Positions 8,199-19,645 of a DNA stretch of 33,987 bases are shown piece after piece. The stretch spans positions 1 through 33,987 of the forward strand of contig JAUCBJ010000405.1 of the NCBI GenBank assembly GCA_032718475.1. The letters run 5' to 3'. Below the pieces are notes generated by a model. The model ran no database searches, was not told the origin of the DNA, and saw only the letters and a list, made by a program, of their open reading frames with translations. Numbering within the stretch: position 1 is the first letter of the stretch; every line of letters starts with the position of its first letter. Source of the stretch: Nemertoderma westbladi (taxonomy: Eukaryota; Xenacoelomorpha; Nemertodermatida; Nemertodermatidae). Position numbers and translations under genes: made by a program.

Positions 8199-11100
8199 TA
8201 TAGCGGTGGCGAGATGAGAAACAAAAGTATAGCGATGGCGAGATGAGAAACAAAAGTATAGCGGTGTCGAGATGAGAAACAAAGGTATAGCGGTGGCGAG
8301 ATGAGAAACAAAAGTATAGCGGTGGCGAGACGATAAACAAAAGTATAGCGGTGGCGAGACGAGAAACAAAAGTATAGCGGTGTCGAGATGAGAAACAAAG
8401 GTATAGCGGTGGCGAGATGAGAAACAAAAGTATAGCGGTGTCGAGATGAGAAACAAAGGTATAGCGGTGGCGAGATGAGAAACAAAAGTATAGCGGTGGC
8501 GAGATGAGAAACAAAAGTATAGCGGTGGCGAGATGAGAAACAAAAGTATAGCGGTGTCGAGATGAGAAACAAAAGTATAGCGGTGGCGAGATGAGAAACA
8601 AATGTATAGCGGTGGTGAGATGAGAAACATAAGTATAGCGGTGGCGAGATGAGAAACAAAAGTATAGCGGTAGCGAGATGAGAAACATAAGTATAGCGGT
8701 AGCGAGATGAGAAACATAAGTATAGCGGTTGCGAGATGAGAAACAAAAGTATAGCGGTGGTGGCGAGATGAGAAACAAAACTATAGCGGTGGCGAGATGA
8801 GAAACAAAAGTTTAGCGGTGGCGAGATGAGAAACAAAAGTTTAACGGTGGCAAGACGAGAAACAAAAGTTTAGCGGTGGCGAGACGAGAAACAAAATTAT
8901 AGCAGTGGCGAGATGAGAAACAAAAGTATAGCGGTGGCGAGATGAGAAACAAAAGTATAGCGGTGGCGAGATGAGAAACAAAAGTATAGCGGTCGGTGCG
9001 GTGGCGAGATGAGGAACAAAAGTATAGCGATGGCGAGATGAGAAACAAAAGTATAGCGGTGGCGAGATGAGAAACAAAAGTATAGCAGTGGCGAGATGAG
9101 AAACAAAAGTATAGCGGTGGCGAGATGAGAAACAAAAGTATAGCGGTGGCGAGATGAGAAACTAAAGTATAGCGGTGGCGAGATGAGAAACAAAAGTATA
9201 GCGGTGGCGAGATGAGAAACTAAAGTATAGCGGTGGCGAGATGAGAAACAAAAGTATAGCGGTGGCGAGATGAGAAACAAAAGTATAGCGGTGGCGAGAT
9301 GAGAAACAAAAGTATAGCGGTGGCGAGATGAGAACAAAAGTATAGCGGTGGCAAGATGAGAAACAAAAGTATAGCGGTGGCGAGACGAGAAACAAAAGTA
9401 TAGCGGTGGCGAGATGAGAACAAAAGTATAGCGGTGGCGAGATGAGAAACAAAAGTATAGCGGTGGCGAGATGAGAAACAAAATTTAGCGTTGGCGAGAT
9501 GAGAAACAAAAGTATAGCGGTGGCGAGATGAGAAACAAAAGTATAGCGGTGGCGAGATGAGAAACAAAAGTTCAGCGGTGGTGAGATGAGAAACAAAAGT
9601 ATAGCAGTGGCGAGATGAGAAACAAAAGTATAGCGGTGGCGAGATGAGAAACAAAAGTATAGCGGTGGCGAGATGAGAAACAAAACTATAGCGGTGGCGA
9701 GATGAGAAACAAAAGTATAGCGGTGGCGAGATGAGAAACAAAAGTATAGCGATGGCGAGATGAGAAACAAAAGTATAGCGGTGGCGAGATGAGAAACAAA
9801 AGTATAGCGGTGGCGAGATGAGAAACAAAAGTATAGCGGTGGCGAGATGAGAAACAAAATTTAGCGTTGGCGAGATGAGAAACAAAAGTATAGCGGTGGC
9901 GAGATGAGAAACAAAAGTATAGCGGTGGCGAGATGAGAAACAAAAGTTCAGCGGTGGTGAGATGAGAAACAAAAGTATAGCAGTGGCGAGATGAGAAACA
10001 AAAGTATAGCGGTGGCGAGATGAGAAACAAAAGTATAGCGGTGGCGAGATGAGAAACAAAAGTATAGCGGTGGCGAGATGAGAAACAAAAGTATAGCGAT
10101 GGCGAGATGAGAAACAAAAGTATAGCGGTGGCAAGATGAGAAACAAAAGTATAGCGGTGGCGAGATGAGAAACAAAAGTATAGCGATGGCGAGATGAGAA
10201 ACAAAAGTATAGCGGTGGCGAGATGAGAAACAAAAGTATAGCGGTGGCGAGATGAGAAACAAAAGTATAGCGATGGCGAGATGAGAAACAAAAGTATAGC
10301 GGTGGCAAGATGAGAAACAAAAGTATAGCGGTGGCGAGATGAGAAACAAAAGTATAGCGATGGCGAGATGAGAAACAAAAGTATAGCGGTGGCGAGATGA
10401 GAAACAAAAGTATAGCGGTGGCGAGATGAGAAACAAAAGTATAGCGATGGCGAGATGAGAAACAAAAGTATAGCGGTGGCGAGATGAGAAACAAAAGTAT
10501 AGCGGTGGCGAGATGAGAAACAAAACTATAGCGGTGGCGAGATGAGAAACAAAAGTATAGCGGTGGCGAGATGAGAAACAAAAGTATAGCGATGGCGAGA
10601 TGAGAAACAAAAGTATAGCGGTGGCGAGATGAGAAACAAAAGTATAGCGGTGGCGAGATGAGAAACAAAAGTATAGCGGTGGCGAGATGAGAAACAAAAG
10701 TATAGCGGTGGCGAGATGAGAAACAAAGGTATAGCGGTGGCGAGATGAGAAACAAAAGTATAGCGGTGGCGAGATGAGAAACAAAAGTATAGCGGTGTCG
10801 AGATGAGAAACAAAGGTATAGCGGTGGCGAGATGAGAAACAAAAGTATAGCGGTGGCGAGACGATAAACAAAAGTATAGCGGTGGCGAGACGAGAAACAA
10901 AAGTATAGCGGTGTCGAGATGAGAAACAAAGGTATAGCGGTGGCGAGATGAGAAACAAAAGTATAGCGGTGTCGAGATGAGAAACAAAGGTATAGCGGTG
11001 GCGAGATGAGAAACAAAAGTATAGCGGTGGCGAGATGAGAAACAAAAGTATAGCGGTGGCGAGATGAGAAACAAAAGTATAGCGGTGTCGAGATGAGAAA

Positions 11101-12811
11101 CAAATGTATAGCGGTGGTGAGATGAGAAACATAAGTATAGCGGTAGCGAGATGAGAAACATAAGTATAGCGGTAGCGAGATGAGAAACATAAGTATAGCG
11201 GTTGCGAGATGAGAAACAAAAGTATAGCGGTGGTGGCGAGATGAGAAACAAAACTATAGCGGTGGCGAGATGAGAAACAAAAGTTTAGCGGTGGCGAGAT
11301 GAGAAACAAAAGTTTAACGGTGGCAAGACGAGAAACAAAAGTTTAGCGGTGGCGAGACGAGAAACAAAATTATAGCAGTGGCGAGATGAGAAACAAAAGT
11401 ATAGCGGTGGCGAGATGAGAAACAAAAGTATAGCGGTGGCGAGATGAGAAACAAAAGTATAGCGGTCGGTGCGGTGGCGAGATGAGGAACAAAAGTATAG
11501 CGATGGCGAGATGAGAAACAAAAGTATAGCGGTGGCGAGATGAGAAACAAAAGTATAGCAGTGGCGAGATGAGAAACAAAAGTATAGCGGTGGCGAGATG
11601 AGAAACAAAAGTATAGCGGTGGCGAGATGAGAAACTAAAGTATAGCGGTGGCGAGATGAGAAACAAAAGTATAGCGGTGGCGAGATGAGAAACTAAAGTA
11701 TGGCGGTGGCGAGATGAGAAACAAAAGTATAGCGGTGGCGAGATGAGAAACAAAAGTATAGCGGTGGCGAGATGAGAAACAAAAGTATAGCGGTGGCGAG
11801 ATGAGAACAAAAGTATAGCGGTGGCAAGATGAGAAACAAAAGTATAGCGGTGGCGAGACGAGAAACAAAAGTATAGCGGTGGCGAGATGAGAACAAAAGT
11901 ATAGCGGTGGCGAGATGAGAAACAAAAGTATAGCGGTGGCGAGATGAGAAACAAAATTTAGCGTTGGCGAGATGAGAAACAAAAGTATAGCGGTGGCGAG
12001 ATGAGAAACAAAAGTATAGCGGTGGCGAGATGAGAAACAAAAGTTCAGCGGTGGTGAGATGAGAAACAAAAGTATAGCAGTGGCGAGATGAGAAACAAAA
12101 GTATAGCGGTGGCGAGATGAGAAACAAAAGTTCAGCGGTGGTGAGATGAGAAACAAAAGTATATCGGTGGCGAGATGAGAAACAAAAGTATATCGGTGGC
12201 AAGATGAGAAACAAAAGTATAGCGGTGGCGAGATGAGAAACAAAATTTAGCGTTGGCGAGATGAGAAACAAAGTATAGCGGTGGCGAGATGAGAAACAAA
12301 AGTATAGCGGTGGCGAGATGAGAAACAAAAGTTCAGCGGTGGTGAGATGAGAAACAAAAGTATATCGGTGGCGAGATGAGAAACAAAAGTATATCGGTGG
12401 CAAGATGAGAAACAAAAGTATAGCGGTGGCGAGATGAGAAACAAAACTATAGCGGTGGCGAGATGAGAAACAAAAGTATAGCGGTGGCGAGATGAGAAAC
12501 AAAAGTATAGCGATGGCGAGATGAGAAACAAAAGTATAGCGGTGGCGAGATGAGAAACAAAAGTATAGCGGTGGCGAGATGAGAAACAAAAGTATAGCGA
12601 TGGCGAGATGAGAAACAAAAGTATAGCGGTGGCGAGATGAGAAACAAAAGTATAGCGGTGGCGAGATGAGAAACAAAAGTTTAGCGGTGGCGAGATGAGA
12701 AACAAAAGTATAGCGGTGGCGAGATGAGAAACAAAAGTATAGCGGCGGCGAGATGAGAAACAAAAGTATAGCGGTGGCGAGATGAGAAACAAAAGTATAG
12801 CGGTGGCGAGA
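8199..12811. repeat. 29-bp minisatellite array, segment II
   Basis: About 159 units of the same 29-bp repeat as segment I. It contains a large internal duplication: the rare variant TTAACGGTGGCAAGACG lies at 8841 and 11314 (2473 bp apart), and the CGATAAAC variant at 8331 and 10862 (2531 bp apart, two units more). Both markers also occur in segment I (5398 and 5007). Between 10099 and 10447 the GATGG variant recurs every 87 bp, five times, the same trimer seen in segment I. The segment ends at CGAGA, the target site of the LTR element. Confidence 0.97.
12807..12811. repeat. Target-site duplication CGAGA, left copy
   Basis: CGAGA directly precedes the LTR and is part of the 29-bp satellite core (GGTGGCGAGATGAG). 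A 5-bp duplication is usual for BEL/Pao elements. Confidence 0.9.
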
Positions 12812-13186
12812 TGTTCGCGCTTTCAGACCTTTAGCAGTTTAACCTGCCAATTTTAGGTGTCCTCTTGTTTATAAATCGACTTTAGCCTATAACAATTATT
12901 TAATGCACATGAAGTAACATTAGCCGAAGCCAGTCTATGCGCGATCATTCACCCACAGTTAATGGAGACTGGATTCGGGTGCTTTGAAGTTATTGCGTTG
13001 CAGACCTACTGTATTATTCGATTGATCGTTACTATATAATCTCTGACAATATTATTCACTTTCGGGGAAATATTAACAGTTCCTTTAGGACGTGGCGCTT
13101 TAAGTATAAAAACAGAGTTATGACTTATACTAAACACAACGAGATGGCTACTGATTTTCGTAAATAGCGCATTCTTTAGGAGATGC

Positions 13187-13192
13187 TTTATT
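13187..13192 (-). terminator. Candidate polyadenylation signal AATAAA in the 3' LTR
   Basis: TTTATT on the plus strand is AATAAA on the element's strand, within GACAGATAATAAAGCATC, and it is conserved at 26533-26538 in the 5' LTR. It lies downstream of the putative U3 elements, as expected for a signal near the R/U5 boundary. Short motif in AT-rich DNA, so weak evidence. Confidence 0.35.
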
Positions 13193-13872
13193 ATCTGTCA
13201 CACTACTGCACACGACTTCACACTGTTTCACACTGATCTGCCGACCGTCACTGAATTTAACCATATATAAGGAGGATAGCAACTGACACATGTAGGGATT
13301 ATGAAATAGCATTTAATGCACACTAAAATCACTGTAATGTAAGTCGCAATTGCTACCGGTAACCGGTCCCTCTAACCTTTAGTAATCAAGAAGATTGGGG
13401 TTTTATGATTATTTATCGATATTCTCCAAATATAACAACATATCCATCAACATATAACCATTAATAACAGACAGTAAACAGAAGTAAAATAATGCGGTGA
13501 TAGTCAGCCAGTATCGGTAATACCGGTACCGCAGGTGCCAAGTGACCAGTTGTTATGGTTAGTTGCACAGTGCAGAAGGGCCAGGTGTTAATCAGATAAT
13601 AGATTTACGTTCTTATAATCAAAGCCGTCTACTGTTGGCCAAAGTCTGAAACTTCCAACACAGAAGTACAGAATAATTTCCAAGCAGTTGTTCTCGCTCA
13701 GAAAGGTAAACAAAAACCGTAATGCATTGCGCGGTTTTCCGTAGGCCTCTGTGCCAGATAAAATGAAAATCGCTCTGATTGGCCGAGCCTGAACAAAGAG
13801 AGGCTCCACGTGTACAGTAAACCAGCTGACAGATTTCGTCATCGGAGTTCCAGTCTTTTAGAGTATTAGGCG

Positions 13873-14016
13873 TATTGCGGCAGAAAATGGCTTGTTATGT
13901 CCGCTAAAACACCTACAGGGTACATTGCGGAGAAAATGGTTTGTTATGTCCGCTAAAACAACTAAACAGTTCATTGCAGAGAAAAATGACTGGTTATATC
14001 CGCAAAAGCTTTTACA
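13873..14016 (-). repeat. Three ~50-bp repeats at the U3 edge of the LTR
   Basis: ATTGCGG or ATTGCAG starts at 13873, 13924 and 13973. Each start is followed by AGAAAATGG, a TGTTATGTCCGC-like segment (TATATCCGC in the third) and CTAAAACA. The same three repeats begin at 27210, 27260 and 27309 in the other LTR. GCGGA and TCCGC within a repeat can pair, so each could form a small hairpin. In the element's direction the triplet lies at the very start of U3, where tandem enhancer repeats are common. Confidence 0.8.
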
Positions 14017-14024
14017 CCGCTCCC
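14017..14024 (-). other. Candidate polypurine tract next to the 3' LTR
   Basis: On the minus strand GGGAGCGG immediately precedes the 3' LTR start (TGTAAAAGC). Plus-strand primers of LTR elements sit exactly here and are purine-rich. This one is short and contains a C, so it is a weak candidate. The rest of 14017-14094 is AT-rich, with nothing else recognised. Confidence 0.3.
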
Positions 14025-14094
14025 AGAAAATGGGATTTAATTCTATAAAATATAAAAAATCACAGTTTCTAAAATATAAAAATACTCTAAACAG

Positions 14095-15644
14095 TTAGTC
14101 TTTCTTACGCGAACGGCGTTTACGCAGTTTTTTGAGGCTAGCAAGAGTCATTTTCTCTTTGGGGCGAGCCACTTTACTAGGAGGGCTATAACTCCTGGGT
14201 GAAGGGTGCAATACAATTGCATCAGAAGGTTTAGGGTTACGGTCGGTGTATCCGCCGGTCGAGGTACCCGGTTGATCGGTCTCAACCTCAGTGGAACGAG
14301 GTCGAACAACCTTGAGAGCGCGTTTTAAGACAGCAGCTCTTACTGGTCCCTGACGGGTCGTTTGCACGAGAGCGGTAGGTGGACCGTGTGTAGTGAGAAA
14401 TTTCCTCGGTTTGATGGTTCTTTCCGACTCGCGTTCTCGGGCTCTGTTGAAATCAATATGCTTCTCCTCGAGCTGATTTTCCTCCGCTTGTCGTTGGAAG
14501 CATTCGTCCAAAACTCTTGCAGAGAGTAGGGTCGTCCAAGTTCGATATCTTCTTAGAGATTCCGGATTTCCCGAACGAACTGAGATAAAGCTAATTCGTT
14601 TACCGCTTGGATTTGCTGCTACAATTTACGTTTCTCTGAACAATCGTAGGTTCCTTTTCCGATCTTTTGTTGAATAGTGTCTAACGCATTTCGTACAACT
14701 CTCTCCTCCACCTCGGTGACGACAGGTTGTATCGGGGTTAAACCGGGATGATTATACGGGTTGAACGGCGAGATTAAATGTCCGCGTCCCAATCCGGCTA
14801 GGTAGGATGGGCGAATATCTAGGGAGCCCACAACCGGAGTGCCACCGACTAATTGTTCGGGTAACACTAGATCTTTGAACAATGAGTACAGTTCAGGAGG
14901 ATCCGTCATACTATTAGGATCAAGAGTCTGAGGTCTCACCAGGGAATGAGGAGGTCTGACCGAGCATTCCGGAACTCTGATCATCGGTTTATTTAAGGAT
15001 CGTTTGAGTCGAGCGAGCGTAGGTGATACATCGAACAAGTTTCGCTCGAAACTCCCATAAATATAGCGAGTAAAACTGTGTTTAGCGCAACATCCCCGCG
15101 GATGTTTATGTCTTTCCGTGTGTTAGTTGGGTCTAGGGCATTCATCATAATAATACCAAAGACGCATGTCTTGTAGGGGAAACGCGGGTGATCTTTCTCC
15201 AGTTTTACAATGTCTCTCTCAAGAATTCCAAACATACGTTGAAGTCACTGCGTTTATCCGGTTCTTTAACGTCTTCTTTTTCGAGTCGGTTTCGAATAGA
15301 ATTTTCATGTTCGATTCTCAGTTTATCATTCCGACTCCGCTGGGTATGATATTTAAATAGAATATTTCCCTTTCGGTGTCTACATCGTCCATATCGTGTA
15401 AATCGATAGGATGACCAGTAGTTAAGAAGTCCATATACGTACCATTACGATGCGTATAGCGAGCGGTGAATTTGCTATAGTCCAATTCACGCTGTTCCTT
15501 TGACATTAGTGGTTAAATATAACGGCCATCGTCCTCCATAGTAGTTGGACTAGCGTCGCCACGTATTAAGCTATCAACAAACGCTTGCAATGGTAGGGTA
15601 TATCGCTCCCTGATACCAAGATCATCTTCTATCAACTCAGTCAT
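14095..15644 (-). pseudogene. Unrecognised decayed coding region between RNase H and 3' LTR
   Basis: I do not recognise this gene. On the minus strand a chain of open pieces with protein-like composition runs from an ATG at 15644 to a stop at 14095, about 515 codons in total. Pieces in order: one starting MTELIEDDLGIRERYTLPLQ and stopped by TAA at 15513-15515, a piece at 15318-15506 with HPIDLHDMDDVDTEREI, a short lysine- and glutamate-rich piece in another frame near 15240-15310, 14993-15235 with RGDVALNTVLLAIFMGVSSE, 14619-15038 with LYSLFKDLVLPEQLVGG and many prolines, and 14095-14511 with a glutamate/arginine-rich start and a strongly basic end (LKKLRKRRSRKKD). At least three frameshifts and two stops interrupt it. 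There is no integrase signature, and no signal peptide or transmembrane segment typical of an env was evident. It could be a captured gene, an accessory retrotransposon gene or an older nested insertion. Confidence 0.5.
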
Positions 15645-17352
15645 AGCTGCTATATGAGTTTATCGATATTATAATTAATTATAATTTAGGCTAGCGGTCG
15701 TTGCTGCCTCCCCCTTAATGCCCCCGGACAGCGCAAGCTCCTCAGCGCTGATGTACTGTCGCCGCTGTGTCTATCGCCAATGTAGTAGCTGCACAACGAC
15801 AACAACAACCAGCGTGAGTCACTCCACTGTCCGTCCCAAGGGCTTAGATTTACTTCAGGTTCTTACTGCAGAGGTAGGGCTACTTTCACAACTGCGACTC
15901 GCTACTGTAAACACACTTTAGTAGTAACATTCACCTATAAACGCACAAATTCCACACAACTGTCACAAATCGCACACATTCGGGCCATTTGTCCGTTAGT
16001 CAAGTGCCTTCCAGAATGCCACGTTATTATTATGTATCCCTAGATACTAGCAGTGCGCTATTTATGCCGTATGCTATTCAATGGGGCAAGCTTTTTATTG
16101 TTCTTTTAACTCACTTCTAATTCTAGCGTGGTTGTTGCCATGGTGACATTATGGAAAGCTAGCAGTAGAATTAGGGTAATTCTCATGCATACAGATCTGG
16201 GATGCTATTTAATAGTAATTCTTTAATTGTCAATGTTCCCCTTTATACATGATTTTATGAATTTTATCGGCTATTGACTATATATTGGAGATTCTCTCAC
16301 GCTAATATACTTAATAGGGTGAATCTCCGCTCCCATGATCAATTAATTAATGGAATTTTGGGAATGTTATAAATTATATAAAATGACAATTTATCAAATT
16401 CATGAGAGGATATGAATTTAAATTTATTCCCGTAAATTTTATTATTTAATATTAAAATAGACACAATTTTATTCCAGAACATGTCTGGGGACTGAGATCC
16501 TTGATTCTAGGAAATTTGTCCTTTTAAGAGTATCGGTAAGTGCTACGATATCTTAATCGACTAGAATTTTTAAAGGATCTAAATTTTAACAGATTTTGAT
16601 TTATAGATTTTCTTGGTTTACAAACGCCTTAGAGTTTATTTATATGCATTTACTCTATTATAACATTTGTTTTAATAGATTTTTATAAATATTAACTATT
16701 TAATATTTAAGATGGGCACCGATTTATTCCAGAACATGTCTGGGGACGTTAACCACTGATTCTAGAATTTTGTCTTTCAAGTATATCGGTGGGTGCCGCG
16801 ATATCTTAATCGACTAGAATTACAGATGGTCAAAGGGTTTAACAGATTTATTTTGCGTTTTACGCTACTGTTAAAGGGACATCACGCTACTATATGTATT
16901 ATTTAATATACGGTATGAGAGCAATATCGCACGAAGCAATGTCAGTGTGAAGAGGCAAGTCGTTTCCAAGGTCTACCCAGAGCTTGGTTTAGCCGAGACA
17001 CGAGGATCTGAACTTTGCATTCCTAATACTCTACTTACCAATAATACTTGAGTATAGTAGGAGCTTTATTGTACTTTAATAAGTACGGACATTTCATCTT
17101 ACTGTAGTCACGCATTTATAATATGATACGGACAGTAAGGAAAGAGAAAAGAATTATTTCTCGCCGTTACGCTAAATATATATAATATAAGTAATTAAGT
17201 GATAAACGCGAATATATATTGCACTAATTCTACTAAATAATCGCTAAAATAACATTCTACTAAATAAAATTAAAGAAAACGATTATTATAAAATTACATA
17301 ATAATACGTACATAAATATAAAAATAATAAAAACAAATATAAAATAATATAG
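15645..17352. other. AT-rich internal region in the place expected for integrase
   Basis: 1.7 kb with no convincing coding frame on either strand. 15690-15920 is GC-richer and has a short plus-strand frame that looks incidental. 16469-16850 holds two diverged copies of a ~130-bp sequence (separate entry). From 17100 to 17350 the sequence is very AT-rich with many TATA and AATA runs. In BEL/Pao elements the integrase should follow RNase H here, but none of its zinc-binding or D-D-E surroundings was found. Confidence 0.5.
16469..16850. repeat. Two ~130-bp direct repeats 255 bp apart
   Basis: TTATTCCAGAACATGTCTGG begins both copies (about 16469 and 16724). Each copy continues through GATTCTAG, TATCGG, GATATCTTAATCGACTAGAA and ends at TTTAACAGATTT (near 16595 and 16848). 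The copies differ by several substitutions and small indels. Function unknown. Confidence 0.8.
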
Positions 17353-18440
17353 TCACACACCCACTCCAAATGCTATTACGTTGGGCCTAGATGTTTGTTG
17401 GATTGGGGAGGTGGTCGTGGGAAGAGTATCTTGCCTTCCATAGTTTCCGGACAGTTCTTGGTCTCTTTCCAGTAAACATAAACGACCAACTGGGCGATTG
17501 AGTTGTTGTGTTTCGAATACAATTCCAGGTTTCCTCTTCGTCCTGGAATAGTGACGATGGAAACATCGCTTCAAATACACGACGGCCTTACAAAGCCGAT
17601 TCCAGGAGTTATAGTGATTTATCGCTCTCTGCAGGAGAGGTGAGAGTCCCTGCGAGACGTATGGTGTTCCAGATTTCCAGTCCCTTTCTCTAATTTCCAC
17701 GACAGATTTATTTGTGGCGGGGGAGTTTAGATCCACAGCGTCGTCCCTGGAAATGTGTAGTACAGACAGATCTATCACGGGTTTAAATAACTTTGATTTA
17801 CTCGTCCGGGTTTTAGGTTTGACTTTCTCCGCTCCCCTGGCTTGTCTAATCTCAGCCGTGGTAAGATGAGGAGGCCATTCATCTTCTTCTTTACTTAGGA
17901 AGTCGGGTCCACCTAACCAGTCCGGAGTATCTATCAGGTCTTGAGGAGTTGCTCCTCTGGAGGCGATGTCGGCTGGATTAATCGTCCCAGGGCAATGTCG
18001 CCATTGATCTACCTTAGTGCGACTAAGTATAATGGCTACTCTGTTGGTAACGAAGATGCTGAACTGACAGACTTCATTGGTTATATACTCCAAAACGAGT
18101 AAAGCATCAGTCCAATAGACAGTTTTCTCCAGTGGATAGTCGATCTGTTCTGTGACATTCCGGCCGATGGCTGTAGCGTATAGAGCTGCCTTTAACACCG
18201 CTCGAGGAACTCGTAGCTTGTTGTTTATCAAGGCCTTAGAAGTAACCAAGGCAACTTTAATTCCATCCGGAGTTTCAACCCTCAGGTAGGCTACTATACC
18301 TATTCCCATATCGCTGGCGTCTCCAAACACATGGAGTTGATAGGAATACGTGGGGAGAACATGACCAAAATATGAACGGGAAATCGTAAAGTTCTTGATG
18401 GATGGTAGAGAATCTTCCCATTTCATCCACTTCTTTAGTG
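17353..18440 (-). pseudogene. pol: BEL/Pao pol: RNase H and downstream linker, no integrase
   Basis: On the minus strand this frame carries the Pao-type RNase H. It starts near a KNFTISRSYF segment, then QLHVFGDASDMGIGIVAYL with the first catalytic Asp, VALVTSKAL, a PRAVLKAALYATAIGRNV region with A where the family usually has E before L, YWTDALLVLEYI with a further catalytic Asp, and QWRHCPGTINPADIASRG followed by DWLGGPDFL. This is the typical family order. The linker that normally leads to the integrase begins (LQRAINHYNSWNRLCKAVVY), but the frame stops at 17353 with no integrase after it. A frameshift near 18440 separates it from the reverse transcriptase. The family RNase H removes template RNA during reverse transcription. 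The apparent Ala for Glu change would also impair activity, though that alignment is by eye. Confidence 0.85.
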
Positions 18441-19645
18441 TTCTCCCTTAAGTGGATCGTCCCACGAGTGGTTTTCAAGCCACATTTGTTGCACTAAGCT
18501 CCGAGCAACCAATATAACTGGGCTAATAAATCCCAATGGATCGAAATAAGTGCTCAGGATACTTAGACAAATCCGTTTAGTTCGAATTGGATTATCTCAC
18601 TGTTTTAGCTGGAAAAACAGGATATCTCTCTCTGTGTCCCATTTCAAACCAAGCGTCTTGGTTTCTGGAAGATCGTCCTTGATTAGGTCCAGGTCTTTAA
18701 CTCTTCGGTCTTCTACCGGGATCGATTCCAGAAACTCACGGGAGTTACTTGTGAATTTAGTTAGTCGAAATCCACCACGTTTCAAACACTCTACCGTTCC
18801 CTTTGCAACATCAATGGCTTCTTCCACCGATGGGAGGGACTTTAAATTATCGTCCATGTATATATCCCGTTTGATGTTGTCGATAACCGCTTTAGAGAAG
18901 GCGTCTCGGTTGTCATCAGCAGTGGTGCGCACTACTGAACAGGCGTTCGAGGGGCTCGAGATGATCCCGAAAGCCTGGATGGTCATCCAGTACTCCACCG
19001 GTTTTTGGTTGAGGTCTCCTTCAGGCCACCACAGAAATCGTAGGCTGTCTCGATCCCTATCCAGCGCCTTAACTTGTAAGAACATGCCTTCTATATCCGA
19101 GGCGAAGGCGATCAAATATTGCCGTAATCTTAGTATTCCCAACAAGGATTGGAGTAAGTTGGGTCCTGGCAACAACTCAGAGTTAAGGGATTGGCCCATG
19201 TAAAGGGCAGAGCCATCAAATACTACCCGGACTTCGTTGGGTTTACCGGGTTTGGGAACGTAATGATGGGTTAGATAATACGTTCTCTCAGTTATGGGTG
19301 TTTCTTCCAGTACTCGCTCCGCGTATCGCTTATCGATGAATTTCTTCAGCTGGGTCTTGTACATCTCCTTAGCTGAAGCATTTGCTGTAAGGCGCCGATG
19401 TAGTTGCGCGATTCTCTTCTCCGCCAAGGGTCGGTTATTTATAAAGTTGGGTTCTCGCCTTCGGAATGGCAGACCAATCTCATACCTACCTTAATCTCTA
19501 AGGAAACGTGTAGTCGTTTCCTGGATCTGCTTGGATCTTTCCTCCTCGACCGATAGTGCTTTGTCGTAGGAATTAGGCTCTACAGCTTCTTGAGTAAAGA
19601 ACCGTACGGCGTGTTCGTCGCGAATCTTAGCGTTGTGTCGATCTA
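18441..19645 (-). pseudogene. pol: BEL/Pao pol: reverse transcriptase
   Basis: Minus-strand frame with Pao-type reverse transcriptase motifs in order: GRYEIGLPFRRREPNF, LAEKRIAQLHRRL, YYLTHHYVPKPGKPNEVRVV then FDGSA, SLNSELLPGPNLLQSLLGIL, the motif A area AFASDIEGMFLQV, LRFLWWPEGD, FGIISSPSNA, the catalytic IYMDDNLKS (YMDD codons at 18849-18860), GGFRLTKFTSNS and LGLKWDTE, then the conserved YFDPLGFISPVILVA. The in-frame stops are TAA at 19491-19493, upstream of the polymerase core, and TGA at 18597-18599. A frameshift near 19645 joins it to the protease side, and one near 18440 to RNase H. The catalytic residues look intact but the frame is not. The family copies element RNA into DNA inside a cytoplasmic particle. 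Confidence 0.9.

Larger units (their letters stand above)
12812..14016 (-). repeat. 3' LTR of the BEL/Pao-like element
   Basis: 1205 bp, matching 26158-27352 along its whole length with about 17 single-base differences by eye. One 10-bp indel is an extra ACTGTTTCAC-type unit near 13225. The ends on the plus strand are TGTTCGC and TTTTACA. An 84-codon minus-strand frame inside it (13588-13842) also exists in the other LTR but changes at several residues. Confidence 0.95.

Noticed and set aside
4127-12792. Many minus-strand open frames of 100-650 codons with a repeated hydrophobic FLISPPLYFCFSSRHRY pattern
   Set aside because: They are the three stop-free frames of a 29-bp tandem repeat, overlapping each other in all frames; no start context or unique sequence supports a gene.
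13588-13842. 84-codon frame repeated at 26924-27178
   Set aside because: Two copies exist because both lie in the LTRs; several residues differ and no motif is visible, so conservation does not show a protein.
15718-15921. Plus-strand frame in a GC-richer patch of the LTR element
   Set aside because: No recognised motif, opposite to the element's genes, and short enough to be chance.
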